Assembly (NCBI GenBank): GCA_937907435.1
Contig: CALCIA010000119.1
Span: 1 to 17,614, forward strand
Direction: 5' to 3'
From: an uncultured Actinomycetes bacterium
GTDB lineage: Bacteria; Actinomycetota; Thermoleophilia; Solirubrobacterales; 70-9
Length of the DNA stretch: 17,614 bases
Part shown: positions 1-6,782 of the stretch, piece after piece
Layout of the letters: each line of letters begins with the position of its first letter
Position numbering within the stretch: position 1 is the first letter of the stretch
Notes under the pieces: generated by a model
Databases searched by the model: none
The model's input: the letters and a program-made list of their open reading frames with translations, nothing else
Told to the model about the DNA's origin: nothing
Program-made: the position numbers and the translations under genes

Positions 1-49
1 TGCCCGGGCCGTGGCGAGAGGGGCGCGTCCGTTACCCGGGCGCCAGCTT
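1..49 (-). repeat. Dispersed palindromic repeat, copy 1 (cut by window edge)
   Basis: Positions 1-29 match the reverse complement of the 58-bp palindrome at 6783-6840 with one mismatch (C at 26), entering from the loop. After a few unmatched bases, 35-49 also match, inverted, the 15 bases at 17553-17567 that flank the copy at the right edge. This copy therefore lies in the opposite orientation to the other two. It sits about 110 bp beyond the stop of the HD-domain gene, outside any gene I support. Confidence 0.85.
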
Positions 50-85
50 GCGGGGCCTGGCCCCTCCCCCCGGCCCAGCCCGCGG

Positions 86-107
86 CCCCGCCCCTCCCCC
101 AAGCCCC
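86..107 (-). other. Possible G-quadruplex motif downstream of the HD-domain gene
   Basis: On the minus strand this reads as four G-runs of 4, 5, 4 and 4 separated by 3, 1 and 1 bases, fitting the four-tetrad quadruplex pattern. It begins about 32 bases past the stop codon of the minus-strand HD-domain gene, so it would lie in that mRNA's 3' untranslated region. No U-rich intrinsic terminator is visible there. The whole stretch 51-130 is extremely C-rich on the plus strand, so chance in a GC-rich genome is possible. Confidence 0.4.
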
Positions 108-139
108 AGCCGGCAACCTCCCCGAGGCGCCGGCTGACC

Positions 140-1012
140 TCAGGCCAGCCGGAACCCGCTGAGCAGGCGCTTCTCGGTCTCGCCCTCGATCTCGGCGATC
201 ACTTCGACCTTGCCCTCCAGCGGGGTGCCGCGGATCTTCGTCGCCAGGAGGTCGTCGACCTGGAAGATGCCTGCCGAGTTGTTGAGCTGGATCTCGATCC
301 GCACCGGGTGGTCCTCGCCGGCGCTGATGCGGACCTCGTCGATCGCCGCGGCGGAGATCGAGTGGATGCCCTCGTGGCCGGTCTCGATCGGAATCCGGGT
401 GCGGCCCTGGGCCATGTCGAGCGCGTCGGCGACGCGGACGACGCCCGCCTCGACCGTGTAGGGCTCACCACGGCGGCGGTGGCCGATGATCGAATGGAGG
501 ATCTCGGTTTCGACGACAGTGCGCTCCGGCTGTCTGTAGGCGCCGGCGAGGAGGCGGTCGAGGGCGCTCTGGGCGAGGAAGAGCGAGTACTCCTCGTGGT
601 CGGCACGGTGGATCGACATGCCGACGTCGTGCAGCAGCGCCCCGCCGGCGACCACCACCTCGGCATCGCGGTCGCGCATCCCGTGGTCGGCGACCATCGC
701 CGGCTCCACCCCCGCTTTGACCAGCAGGCGCAGCAGCCGCAGGGAAATGTTGAGGACGATCTGCATGTGGACCCAACTGTGGTCCGACATGCCGAGCCGC
801 TCGGCGTTGACCTGGGCCATGTACCACCAGCCGCGCACCTGGTCGTCGCCGTTGACCGCGTCGATGAAGCTCTCCAGCCGGCGGTTGCCCCGCGTCGGCG
901 CCCGCACGTGCGCCTCGGCGATCGCCTCCCGCGGCGGCCTGCGGGTCGGCCCGCTCGCGTCCGGTGCCGGAACCCCGGCCTCGGCCATCTCTCTCACCTC
1001 GTCCGGCGTCAT
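140..1012 (-). CDS. HD-domain phosphohydrolase family protein
   Basis: A 290-residue soluble protein with no signal peptide or membrane segment. The metal-binding HD pattern is visible: His78 and His82 (DHSWVHMQ), His128-Asp129 (ALLHDVGMSIHR), His135 and His139, His173 (ILHSIIGH) and Asp196 (VADALDM). This is the layout of metal-dependent phosphohydrolases acting on nucleotides or phosphate esters. The C-terminal ~80 residues (IDEVRISAGEDHPVRIEIQL) look like a separate beta-rich domain. The N-terminal 40 residues are probably disordered. The substrate cannot be read from the sequence. The ATG at 1012 is chosen because a -10-like TACGAT ends exactly at -7 from it, implying a leaderless mRNA; no Shine-Dalgarno sequence is visible. 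Upstream is an unusual array of four near-palindromes, so the gene is probably tightly regulated. Family call is firm; function is unknown. Confidence 0.88.
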   Translation of the reverse strand: MTPDEVREMAEAGVPAPDASGPTRRPPREAIAEAHVRAPTRGNRRLESFIDAVNGDDQVRGWWYMAQVNAERLGMSDHSWVHMQIVLNISLRLLRLLVKAGVEPAMVADHGMRDRDAEVVVAGGALLHDVGMSIHRADHEEYSLFLAQSALDRLLAGAYRQPERTVVETEILHSIIGHRRRGEPYTVEAGVVRVADALDMAQGRTRIPIETGHEGIHSISAAAIDEVRISAGEDHPVRIEIQLNNSAGIFQVDDLLATKIRGTPLEGKVEVIAEIEGETEKRLLSGFRLA

Positions 1013-1018
1013 GCCCGG

Positions 1019-1024
1019 ATCGTA
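1019..1024 (-). promoter_or_regulatory. Candidate -10 element of a leaderless promoter for the HD-domain gene
   Basis: On the minus strand this reads TACGAT (4 of 6 matches to TATAAT). Its last base is at -7 if transcription starts on the A of the ATG at 1012. There is no recognisable -35 hexamer 17 bases upstream; instead the first of four repeated near-palindromes is centred at -42. A weak -35 with a site at about -42 is the usual layout of an activator-dependent promoter. Confidence 0.45.
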
Positions 1025-1048
1025 GCCCCGCCCCCCGCCGGCGCGGTC

Positions 1049-1139
1049 GACCTTTGGTCCGGTCCCACCAGTGCGGTCGACCTAAAGTCCGTCTACCGGG
1101 CCAAAGGACGACCACGATCGGGGCCGGGGACGAAAGGAC
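1049..1139 (-). promoter_or_regulatory. Array of four similar 11-bp near-palindromes, DosR/DevR-box-like
   Basis: Four related 11-mers lie upstream of the HD-domain gene: 1049-1059 (GACCTTTGGTC), 1079-1089 (GACCTAAAGTC), 1099-1109 (GGCCAAAGGAC) and 1129-1139 (GACGAAAGGAC). Their centres are at 1054, 1084, 1104 and 1134, giving spacings of 30, 20 and 30 bp, so all fall on one helical face. Relative to the predicted leaderless start they are at -42, -72, -92 and -122. The first two carry GGTCGACC-type flanks on the plus strand and the last two on the minus strand, forming a mirrored set. The core resembles the mycobacterial DosR box core GGGACTWWAGTCCC. That resemblance is from memory and is an inference. 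Confidence 0.6.
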
Positions 1140-1149
1140 GACCGCGCTC

Positions 1150-1165
1150 GGGCGGGCGGGCCGGG
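1150..1165 (+). other. Possible short-loop G-quadruplex motif
   Basis: Four GGG runs are separated by 1, 1 and 2 bases on the plus strand, followed by more G-runs to 1188. It lies just past the stop of the minus-strand Rpf-like gene (1189) and upstream of the regulatory array. Short loops make it a better than average candidate, but GC content alone could produce it. Confidence 0.35.
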
Positions 1166-1188
1166 CGGATGGGGCCGGGGCTGGTGGG

Positions 1189-1779
1189 TCAGCCGCAGAT
1201 CGGCCAGGGGCTGGAGCCGGCCTCGGAGTAGAGGAGCGCGGCGCGGTAGTCCTGTTCGGCTTCCGGCGCCGCGGCGGGGTCGCCGCTGCCGCCTACCGAT
1301 TCCCAGGTCCCCTGGTCGAACTGGTATTTGCCGCGGTAGGTGCCGTCGGCCGAGACCGCTTCCGGGTCGCCCCCGGACTCGCAGGCGGCGATCGCCGTGA
1401 GCGTTTCGATCGAGACGCCGCCCGGCAGCTGCGCGAACCGTTCTTCTTCTTCGCGCGCCTCCCGTGCTTCGCGCTTCTTGCGCGCGTGGACCTTCTGACG
1501 ATGCTCGGTGCGCTGCGTCGTCGCCGCGATCAGCCGGCTGTAGCGGTCGACCGGGTCGAGCAGCGGCCCGTCGACAGCCACCGCGTCGCCGATGGCATTG
1601 GCGGTCGCCTTCGCGGTCGAGACAGGCGCGTCGGCGCGGAGCCGCACGCGCGGCGGAAGCTTTTCGTCCTTGTGCTGGGCGGCCGAGGCCACGGCCGGCG
1701 AGGCCAGCGCGACCAAGGCAACGCCAAGCACGGCGATATGTTTGCGTTCTGTGAGCAAGCGGTGAACGCTTGCGGGCAA
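1189..1779 (-). CDS. Secreted Rpf/transglycosylase-like domain protein
   Basis: A 196-residue exported protein predicted to cleave peptidoglycan outside the membrane. A basic N-terminus is followed by a hydrophobic stretch (residues 14-33) and an ASA-AQ signal peptidase site, so it is secreted. Residues ~98-114 are a highly charged Lys/Arg/Glu segment. The C-terminal ~75 residues are a resuscitation-promoting-factor/transglycosylase-like domain, with catalytic-type Glu134 in IAACESGGDP and the family pattern GTYRGKYQFDQGTWESVGG; Cys133 and Cys195 could form a disulfide. It starts at TTG 1779 because the upstream in-frame sequence reaches a stop without another start; codon 8 is a second TTG. 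It is divergent from purU. Family assignment is confident; a role in growth or resuscitation is inferred from known actinobacterial Rpf proteins. Confidence 0.88.
   Translation of the reverse strand: MPASVHRLLTERKHIAVLGVALVALASPAVASAAQHKDEKLPPRVRLRADAPVSTAKATANAIGDAVAVDGPLLDPVDRYSRLIAATTQRTEHRQKVHARKKREAREAREEEERFAQLPGGVSIETLTAIAACESGGDPEAVSADGTYRGKYQFDQGTWESVGGSGDPAAAPEAEQDYRAALLYSEAGSSPWPICG
1755..1773 (-). other. Perfect hairpin at the 5' end of the Rpf-like coding sequence
   Basis: GCAAGCG and CGCTTGC form a perfect 7-bp stem with a 5-base loop, beginning three bases after the TTG start codon on the minus strand. An RNA hairpin so close to the start could modulate initiation. It could also be a coincidence of codons 3-8. 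Confidence 0.35.
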
Positions 1780-1849
1780 TGACGCGCCTGTGTGTGACGG
1801 TCATCACCATGCGATCCTGCGTTTTCCGGCGATCGGCTCCACAGAGCGG

Positions 1850-1863
1850 ATTCGGCGCCGAAT
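1850..1863. promoter_or_regulatory. Perfect 14-bp palindrome in the rpf/purU divergent region
   Basis: ATTCGGCGCCGAAT is its own reverse complement. It lies 12 bp before the purU start and 70 bp before the Rpf-like gene start, inside the only non-coding DNA between these divergent genes. It could be an operator for either gene. No convincing -10/-35 pair was seen on either strand here. Confidence 0.4.
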
Positions 1864-1875
1864 AGGCATGATCCC

Positions 1876-2733
1876 TTGATCACTCCAGATGACGACACCA
1901 CGCGCCTGCTGCTCGCCTGCCCCGATCAGCCGGGGCTGATCGCGACCGTCTCCGGCTTCCTCGCCGAAGCCGGGCTGAACATCGTCGACGTCGACCAGCA
2001 CTCGACCGCGGCGGGCCGCTTCTTCATGCGCATGGTCTTCGACTCGCCCGACGCCGCCGACCGCGCCGCGCTCGAGGAGCGCTTCGCGCGCGAGGTCGCC
2101 GCGCCCTTCGAGATGGACTACAGCTTCAGCGAGTCGGCGAGCCGCAAGCGGGTCGTGGTGATGGTCTCGCGCGAGGACCACTGCCTCTCCGACCTGCTCT
2201 GGCGGCGGCGCAACCACCACCTCGGCGGTGACATCGTCGCCGTCATCTCCAACCACGAAGACCTGCGGGCCGAAGTCGAGGCCGTCGGGATCCCCTTCCA
2301 TCACGTGCCGGTCACCCGCGAGACCAAGGACGAGGCCGAGCGCCGCGCCCTGGAGCTGATCGGCGACGACGTCGACCTGCTCGTCCTCGCCCGCTACATG
2401 CAGATCCTCTCCCCCGCGTTCCTCGAAGCGCTGGGCGCGCCGGCGATCAACATCCACCACAGCTTCCTGCCCGCCTTCGTCGGCGCCGAACCCTATGCCC
2501 GCGCCCACGAGCGCGGCGTCAAGCTGATCGGCGCGACCGCCCACTACGTGACCCCGGAGCTGGACGCCGGGCCGATCATCGACCAGGGCGTGGTCCGGGT
2601 CGGACACGCGGACGAGGTGGCGGACCTGATCCGGATCGGCCGTGATGTCGAGCGGCTGGTGCTGGCCCGCGCGGTGACCGCGCACCTCGAGGACCGCGTG
2701 CTGCTCGACGGTGGCCGCACCGTCGTCTTCTGA
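1876..2733 (+). CDS. purU: Formyltetrahydrofolate deformylase
   Basis: A 285-residue cytoplasmic enzyme that hydrolyses 10-formyltetrahydrofolate to formate and tetrahydrofolate, balancing one-carbon pools and supplying formate for purine synthesis. An N-terminal ACT domain (residues ~9-85; LLLACPDQPGLIATVSGFLAE) is followed by a formyltransferase fold (~92-270). The active-site triad is present: Asn192 and His194 in INIHHSFLPAF and Asp230 in ELDAGPII, within the PurU-typical context GVKLIGATAHYVT. Length matches the family (about 280-290). The TTG start at 1876 gives the usual short leader before the ACT domain; the ATG at 1868 is out of frame and hits a stop after two codons, and no strong Shine-Dalgarno sequence is visible. 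It converges on the ABC-F gene with a 34-bp gap. Confidence 0.95.
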   Translation: MITPDDDTTRLLLACPDQPGLIATVSGFLAEAGLNIVDVDQHSTAAGRFFMRMVFDSPDAADRAALEERFAREVAAPFEMDYSFSESASRKRVVVMVSREDHCLSDLLWRRRNHHLGGDIVAVISNHEDLRAEVEAVGIPFHHVPVTRETKDEAERRALELIGDDVDLLVLARYMQILSPAFLEALGAPAINIHHSFLPAFVGAEPYARAHERGVKLIGATAHYVTPELDAGPIIDQGVVRVGHADEVADLIRIGRDVERLVLARAVTAHLEDRVLLDGGRTVVF

Positions 2734-2767
2734 GGAGAGGCGCCCGCGGATCGGACGCGCGGCCGAT

Positions 2768-4687
2768 CTACGTCGCCGCCGCCTCGGCCGCGCCCTGCGC
2801 CGCCTCCCACTCCGCCAGCAGCCCGTCGACCGCCGCCTTCGCCGCCTCGTGCTTGGCGGTCGCCCGCTCGGTGCGGGTCGGGCTCGACCAGGCGGCGGGG
2901 TCGGCGAGCTCCTCCTCGACCGCCTTGAGGTCGGCTTCCGCCTTCGCGATCCGCTCCTCCAGCCGCGCCGCCTTGCGCGTCGCCCGTTCGGCCGCCTTGC
3001 CGTCGCGCCGCTTCGCCGCGGCGCCGTTCCCGTTTGACGCCTTCTCCTTCTTCGCCGCGCCCTTCGTCGCCGCGTCGGTCTCCGCCTCGCGTTCGTCGCG
3101 CCGCCGCTGGTACTCCGCCCAGCCGCTCGGGTGGCTGGTCAGCTTGCCGTCCTCGAGCACGATCGTGCGGCTGCCGACCGCCTCCAGCAGCGCCCGGTCG
3201 TGGGAGATCAGCACCACCGAGCCCTCGAACTCGGTCAGCGCGTCCTCCAGCGCCTCGCGGCTCTCGATGTCGAGATGGTTGGTGGGCTCGTCGAGGACCA
3301 GGACGTTGGCGCCCGAGGAGACCAGGATCGCCAGCGACAGCCGCCGCTGCTCGCCGCCGGAGATGTCGGAGAGCTGTTTTTCGACGTCTGAGCCGGAGAA
3401 GAGGAAGCCGCCGAGCAGGGCGCGCGCCTTCGGGCCGGTGAGGCCGGTCTCCCGTTGCGCCGCGTCGAGGACCGTCCCCGCCCCGGAGGCGGTGTCGGCG
3501 TGCTGGGAGAGGTAGCCGAGATTGACGTTGTGGCCGGTGCGGACGATCCCCTCGGCGGCCGGCTTCTGCCCCGCCAGCGTCTCGATCATCGTCGTCTTAC
3601 CGCTGCCGTTGGCGCCGACGAGGACGACGTGCTCGCCGCGTTCGACCTCCAGCTCGGCGTTCGCGAGCAGCACCCGTCCCGGCACCTCGATCTTCGCGTC
3701 GACCATCTTGAGGACGACGCGGCCGGGGCGCTCGGGCGGCTTGAAGGAGAAGCGCAGGTGGCGGTGGTCGCGCTTTTCGGCCATCGGACCGTCTTTCTTC
3801 TTCTTGTCGATCTGTTTGATCCGCGACTGGGCCTGGCGCGCCTTGGTCGCCTTGTAGCGGAAGCGCTCGACGAAGCGCTCCATCCGCGCGATCTCGGCTT
3901 CCTGGCGGTCGATCGCTTTGCCGAGCGCGATCTGCCGCGCCGCCTGCTCCCGGCGCCAGGCGTGCCAGGGGCCGGCGAAGAAGCGGGCGCGCCCGGCCTC
4001 CAGCTCCAGCACCGAGGTGCCGACCGCCTCCAGGAACCAGCGGTCGTGGGCGACGAGGACGACGGCGGCGTCGAGGTCGACGAGGTAGCGCTCGAGCCAC
4101 TCCAGCGAGGGGATGTCGAGGTGGTTCGTGGGCTCGTCGAGGAGCAGCAGGTCGGGACGGGCGGCGAGCGCGCGGGCGAGCGAGGCGCGGGTCAGCTCGC
4201 CGCCGGAGAAGGTCTTCAGTTCGCGGTCGGCATGCTCGGGGCCGAAGCCGAGGCCGCGCAGCACTTCCAGCACTTCGTCGCGCCAGCGGTAGCCGCCGCC
4301 CGCTTCGAGCCGCGCCTGGGCGGCCGCGTAGGCGTTCATCGTCTCCTCCGAGGCGCCGTCCGCCATTTCGCCCTCCAACCGCGCCAGCTCGGCCTCGGTC
4401 TCCAGCATGTCGCCCCGGCCGGAGAAGACGTAATCGCCGAGCTTGGCGGCGGAGTCGCGCGGCGGGCGCTGGTCGTGGAGGGCGACGCGGGCGCCGCGCT
4501 GGATCGAGATCGAGCCCTCCTCCGGCGTCAGCTCGCCGGAGAGCACACGGAGCAGAGTCGACTTCCCGGCGCCATTGCGCCCGGACAGCGTCATCCGGTC
4601 GCCCGGCTCGAGCTTGAAGGAGACGTCGCCGAACAGCAGCTTGCCGCCGACGTAGACGTCCAGTGAGGTCGCGGTCGCGATCGCCAT
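2768..4687 (-). CDS. ABC-F family ATPase (two ABC domains, C-terminal coiled coil)
   Basis: A 639-residue soluble protein with two tandem ATPase domains and no membrane segments, the ABC-F design; family members act on ribosomes in translation or antibiotic protection, or in DNA-related roles (Uup). Domain 1: Walker A GRNGAGKST (36-44), signature FSGGELTR (~160-167), Walker B LLLLDEPTNHLD (~180-191). A charged linker (P-site tRNA-interaction-motif region, ~250-315) contains a Lys-rich run. Domain 2: Walker A GANGSGKTT (358-366), ISGGEQRR (~442-449), LVLDEPTNHLD (~463-473). A Lys/Ala/Glu-rich C-terminal coiled coil (~545-635) resembles the arrangement in Uup. Both domains look catalytically intact. 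The ATG at 4687 is 46 bp after the DUF1697 stop on the same strand, so co-transcription is possible. Subfamily cannot be fixed by eye. Confidence 0.93.
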   Translation of the reverse strand: MAIATATSLDVYVGGKLLFGDVSFKLEPGDRMTLSGRNGAGKSTLLRVLSGELTPEEGSISIQRGARVALHDQRPPRDSAAKLGDYVFSGRGDMLETEAELARLEGEMADGASEETMNAYAAAQARLEAGGGYRWRDEVLEVLRGLGFGPEHADRELKTFSGGELTRASLARALAARPDLLLLDEPTNHLDIPSLEWLERYLVDLDAAVVLVAHDRWFLEAVGTSVLELEAGRARFFAGPWHAWRREQAARQIALGKAIDRQEAEIARMERFVERFRYKATKARQAQSRIKQIDKKKKDGPMAEKRDHRHLRFSFKPPERPGRVVLKMVDAKIEVPGRVLLANAELEVERGEHVVLVGANGSGKTTMIETLAGQKPAAEGIVRTGHNVNLGYLSQHADTASGAGTVLDAAQRETGLTGPKARALLGGFLFSGSDVEKQLSDISGGEQRRLSLAILVSSGANVLVLDEPTNHLDIESREALEDALTEFEGSVVLISHDRALLEAVGSRTIVLEDGKLTSHPSGWAEYQRRRDEREAETDAATKGAAKKEKASNGNGAAAKRRDGKAAERATRKAARLEERIAKAEADLKAVEEELADPAAWSSPTRTERATAKHEAAKAAVDGLLAEWEAAQGAAEAAAT

Positions 4688-4733
4688 GCTTTGACGGTAA
4701 TTGACGCCGCCCGTCGGGCGCTCGCCGGGGCGC

Positions 4734-5285
4734 TCAGCCGCAGTACTTGACGGCGATCTGCTCGATCGTGCCGGCGGTGCGGGTGGTGCCCTTGCCGAGC
4801 ACCTTGTCGAGCGCCTTGACGTCGACCTCGGTTTCGGAGAGGCCGACGGCCGGGAGCCAATGGAGCTCGCGGTCCTCGATCACCATCAGGTCACCCTCCG
4901 GCGTGATCTCCTCCATCGCCTTTTTCGCTTTCGCGCTCGGCTTGCGGCCGAGCAGCACCACCTGCGGTTTGCCACGTTTCGCGGCGGCGCGCTCGATCGC
5001 CTTCGCGTCGAACGGCTCGCGCGCGGCGATCGCCGCGACCTCCTTCGCGGAGCGCAGGAACACCGCCACGTCGTACCCGAGTTGCTCGTCAAGCTCCACT
5101 TCGAGCCGCTTCTGCAGCTTCGACTCCGCTTCCCCCGCCGGGTCGACGAAGACGACGTTGCCGCTCGCCCGGAACGTCGCCACGTCCTCCAGACCCATCG
5201 CCTCGAAGTGCGCGACCAGCTCCGGGTTCTTGATCCGCCGCTTGCCGAGGTTCATCCCGCGCAGGAAGGCGACGTAGCGTTCCAT
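4734..5285 (-). CDS. DUF1697 family protein
   Basis: A 183-residue soluble protein. The opening MERYVAFLRGMNLGKRRIKN, the following FRASGNVVF, and the closing TxRTxxTIxxI-like segment (TTRTAGTIEQIAVKYCG) are hallmarks of DUF1697, a small conserved family without an established biochemical role. The frame remains open far upstream to 6101, but that part is antisense to the MBL-fold hydrolase gene. I therefore start at the ATG at 5285, where family similarity begins. The gene is divergent from the MBL gene with only 24 bp between start codons, so the two promoters must overlap or lie within each other's 5' regions. The ABC-F gene follows 46 bp downstream. Confidence 0.88.
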   Translation of the reverse strand: MERYVAFLRGMNLGKRRIKNPELVAHFEAMGLEDVATFRASGNVVFVDPAGEAESKLQKRLEVELDEQLGYDVAVFLRSAKEVAAIAAREPFDAKAIERAAAKRGKPQVVLLGRKPSAKAKKAMEEITPEGDLMVIEDRELHWLPAVGLSETEVDVKALDKVLGKGTTRTAGTIEQIAVKYCG

Positions 5286-5309
5286 TGCGGCACCGTAACC
5301 TGAACGGGG

Positions 5310-6263
5310 GTGGCGGGGCCGCTGCGACATCTCGGGGACCTGGCGCGGGCGCAGGCGAGGCGGCGCGCCTCGGCGCGCGCCGACGGCGAGGCGCTGGGCG
5401 AGCTCGAGGCGCGGCCGCTGGCGCTGCCACCGGGGCTGGAGGCCGAATGGCTCGGCGTCTCCGGTTATCGGCTCACCTATGAGGGCCACACCCTCTTCAT
5501 CGACCCCTACCTCTCCCGCGTCCCGCTCCGCGACCTGCTGCTGCGGCGGCGCGCGCTCCCCGACCGGGCGGTGCTGGAGCGCTTCGTCCACGCGCCGGGC
5601 AAGACTGTCGGCGTCCTCGTCGGCCACACCCACTTCGACCACGCGGTCGACGCCCCGGCGCTGGCCCGGCGCCTCGACTACAAGGCCTACGGCTCGGCCT
5701 CGCTGGTCAACCTGATGGCGCTGCACGGGATGGCGGAGCGGGCGGTCGAGGTCGCGCCGTACCGCGTCTACGAGCTGGGGCCGTTCGAGGTCAGCTTCAC
5801 GCCCAGCGCGCACTCGAAGCTCCTCCTCGGCCTCGCCGTCCCCTACGACGGCGAACTGACGTGCGAGCACCTCGACTCCCTCTCCCCCGCCGCCTACCGC
5901 TGCGGCCAGGTGTGGGGGATCTCGATCGCCGTCGCCGGCGTCCGCTTCTACCACCAGGACAGCGCCGACCTGATCGACGACGCGGTGCGCGAGCGCGGCA
6001 TCGACGTCTTCCTCGCGGGCGTCGCCGGGCGCTCCTTCACCGAGCGCTACTGGCAGCGGATCCTGCCCCTGCTCCAGCCCCGCGCCGTCGTCCCCACCCA
6101 CTACGACAACTTCTTCCGCCCCCTCGGCCAGGATCTGGAGTTCGTCACCGCCGCCGAGCTGGCGCGCCTGCCGGAGGAGATCGGCGCGGTGAGCGGCGAG
6201 ATCGAGCTGGCGGCGCTGCCTCGCGCGGACCTGGGACGGGACCGCCCGCGCCCCGCGCGATGA
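5310..6263 (+). CDS. Metallo-beta-lactamase-fold hydrolase (UlaG/RomA-like)
   Basis: A 317-residue soluble protein of the MBL-fold superfamily. The signature HTHFDH (106-111) is followed by further metal-ligand candidates His168 (PSAHSK), Asp217 (YHQDSAD) and His264 (PTHYDNFF). The N-terminal half carries the typical WLGVSGYRLTYEGHTLFIDPYLS strand region of UlaG/RomA-type enzymes, which hydrolyse phosphodiester, lactone or N-acyl-phosphatidylethanolamine-type substrates; the substrate here is unknown. The start is taken as GTG 5310, preceded by a G-rich stretch; the first ~35 residues are Arg/Ala-rich and poorly conserved-looking, so the true start could be later. Its stop overlaps the downstream ATG (ATGA, 6260-6263), indicating translational coupling to the glycosylase gene. 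Confidence 0.87.
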   Translation: MAGPLRHLGDLARAQARRRASARADGEALGELEARPLALPPGLEAEWLGVSGYRLTYEGHTLFIDPYLSRVPLRDLLLRRRALPDRAVLERFVHAPGKTVGVLVGHTHFDHAVDAPALARRLDYKAYGSASLVNLMALHGMAERAVEVAPYRVYELGPFEVSFTPSAHSKLLLGLAVPYDGELTCEHLDSLSPAAYRCGQVWGISIAVAGVRFYHQDSADLIDDAVRERGIDVFLAGVAGRSFTERYWQRILPLLQPRAVVPTHYDNFFRPLGQDLEFVTAAELARLPEEIGAVSGEIELAALPRADLGRDRPRPAR

Positions 6264-6757
6264 CCCGGTCCGCGCCGATCCTCCCCGACGTGCTCGCGCC
6301 GGGGCTGCGAGTCGCCTTCTGCGGCACTGCGCCGGGGACCGCCTCGGCGCGAGCAGGCGCCTACTACGCCGGACCGGGCAATCGCTTCTGGCTGACGCTG
6401 CACGAGGTCGGCCTGACGCCGATCCTCCTCCGCCCCGCCGAATTCGCCCGCCTGCCGGAGTTCGGCATCGGCCTGACCGACATCTCGAAGACGGCGTCGG
6501 GCTCCGACCAGGAAGTCGGTCGGCGCGGCATCGACCCGGCGCGCCTGACCGCTGCGGTGGCCGCGGCCTCCCCCGCCCACCTCGCGTTCAACGGCAAGAA
6601 CGCGGCCCGCGCGGCACTCGGGCGGCCCGTGGACTACGGCCCACAACCCGAGCGAATCGGCGACGCGACCGCCTGGGTCCTCCCCTCGACCTCCGGCGCC
6701 GCCCGCGGCTTCTGGGACATCGAGCCGTGGCGCGAGCTCGCCGCGGTGGTTCGGTAG
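6260..6757 (+). CDS. mug: Mug/TDG-type (family 2) uracil/mismatch DNA glycosylase
   Basis: A 165-residue DNA repair enzyme of the uracil-DNA glycosylase superfamily, family 2, which removes uracil or thymine opposite guanine. Similarity to E. coli Mug is visible from ILPDVLAPGLRVAFCGTAPG onward, through GPGNRFW (39-44) to the second motif VLPSTSGAAR (140-149). Motif 1 is GTAPG (22-26) instead of GINPG, so the Asn that positions the attacking water in E. coli Mug is replaced by Ala24. Asp74 (GLTDIS) or Asp83 (SGSDQE) might compensate; D. radiodurans Mug is described as using a different acidic residue. The ATG at 6260 is chosen because it overlaps the MBL stop and coincides with the start of similarity; the longer open frame upstream is a shadow. 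A 23-bp-stem palindrome follows 25 bp after the stop. Confidence 0.9.
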   Translation: MTRSAPILPDVLAPGLRVAFCGTAPGTASARAGAYYAGPGNRFWLTLHEVGLTPILLRPAEFARLPEFGIGLTDISKTASGSDQEVGRRGIDPARLTAAVAAASPAHLAFNGKNAARAALGRPVDYGPQPERIGDATAWVLPSTSGAARGFWDIEPWRELAAVVR

Positions 6758-6782
6758 GCGGTCGGCCGGTGCCCCAGGAAGG

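Noticed and set aside
11..1231. 406-codon plus-strand frame across the HD gene and its regulatory region
   Set aside because: It reads through the C-rich tract, the antisense of the HD domain and the four-site array, so it cannot be one protein.
2749..2768. GATCGG/CCGATC inverted repeat between purU and the ABC-F gene as terminator
   Set aside because: Only 6 bp with an 8-base loop and no T-tract; too weak to call although the place is suitable.
3455..4666. Long plus-strand open frame (403 codons) opposite the ABC-F gene
   Set aside because: It is antisense to clear ABC-F motifs and its translation is low-complexity and unlike a folded protein; GC-rich codon bias keeps shadow frames open.
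5286..6101. N-terminal extension of the DUF1697 frame
   Set aside because: This part is antisense to the MBL-fold hydrolase; DUF1697 similarity starts at the ATG at 5285.
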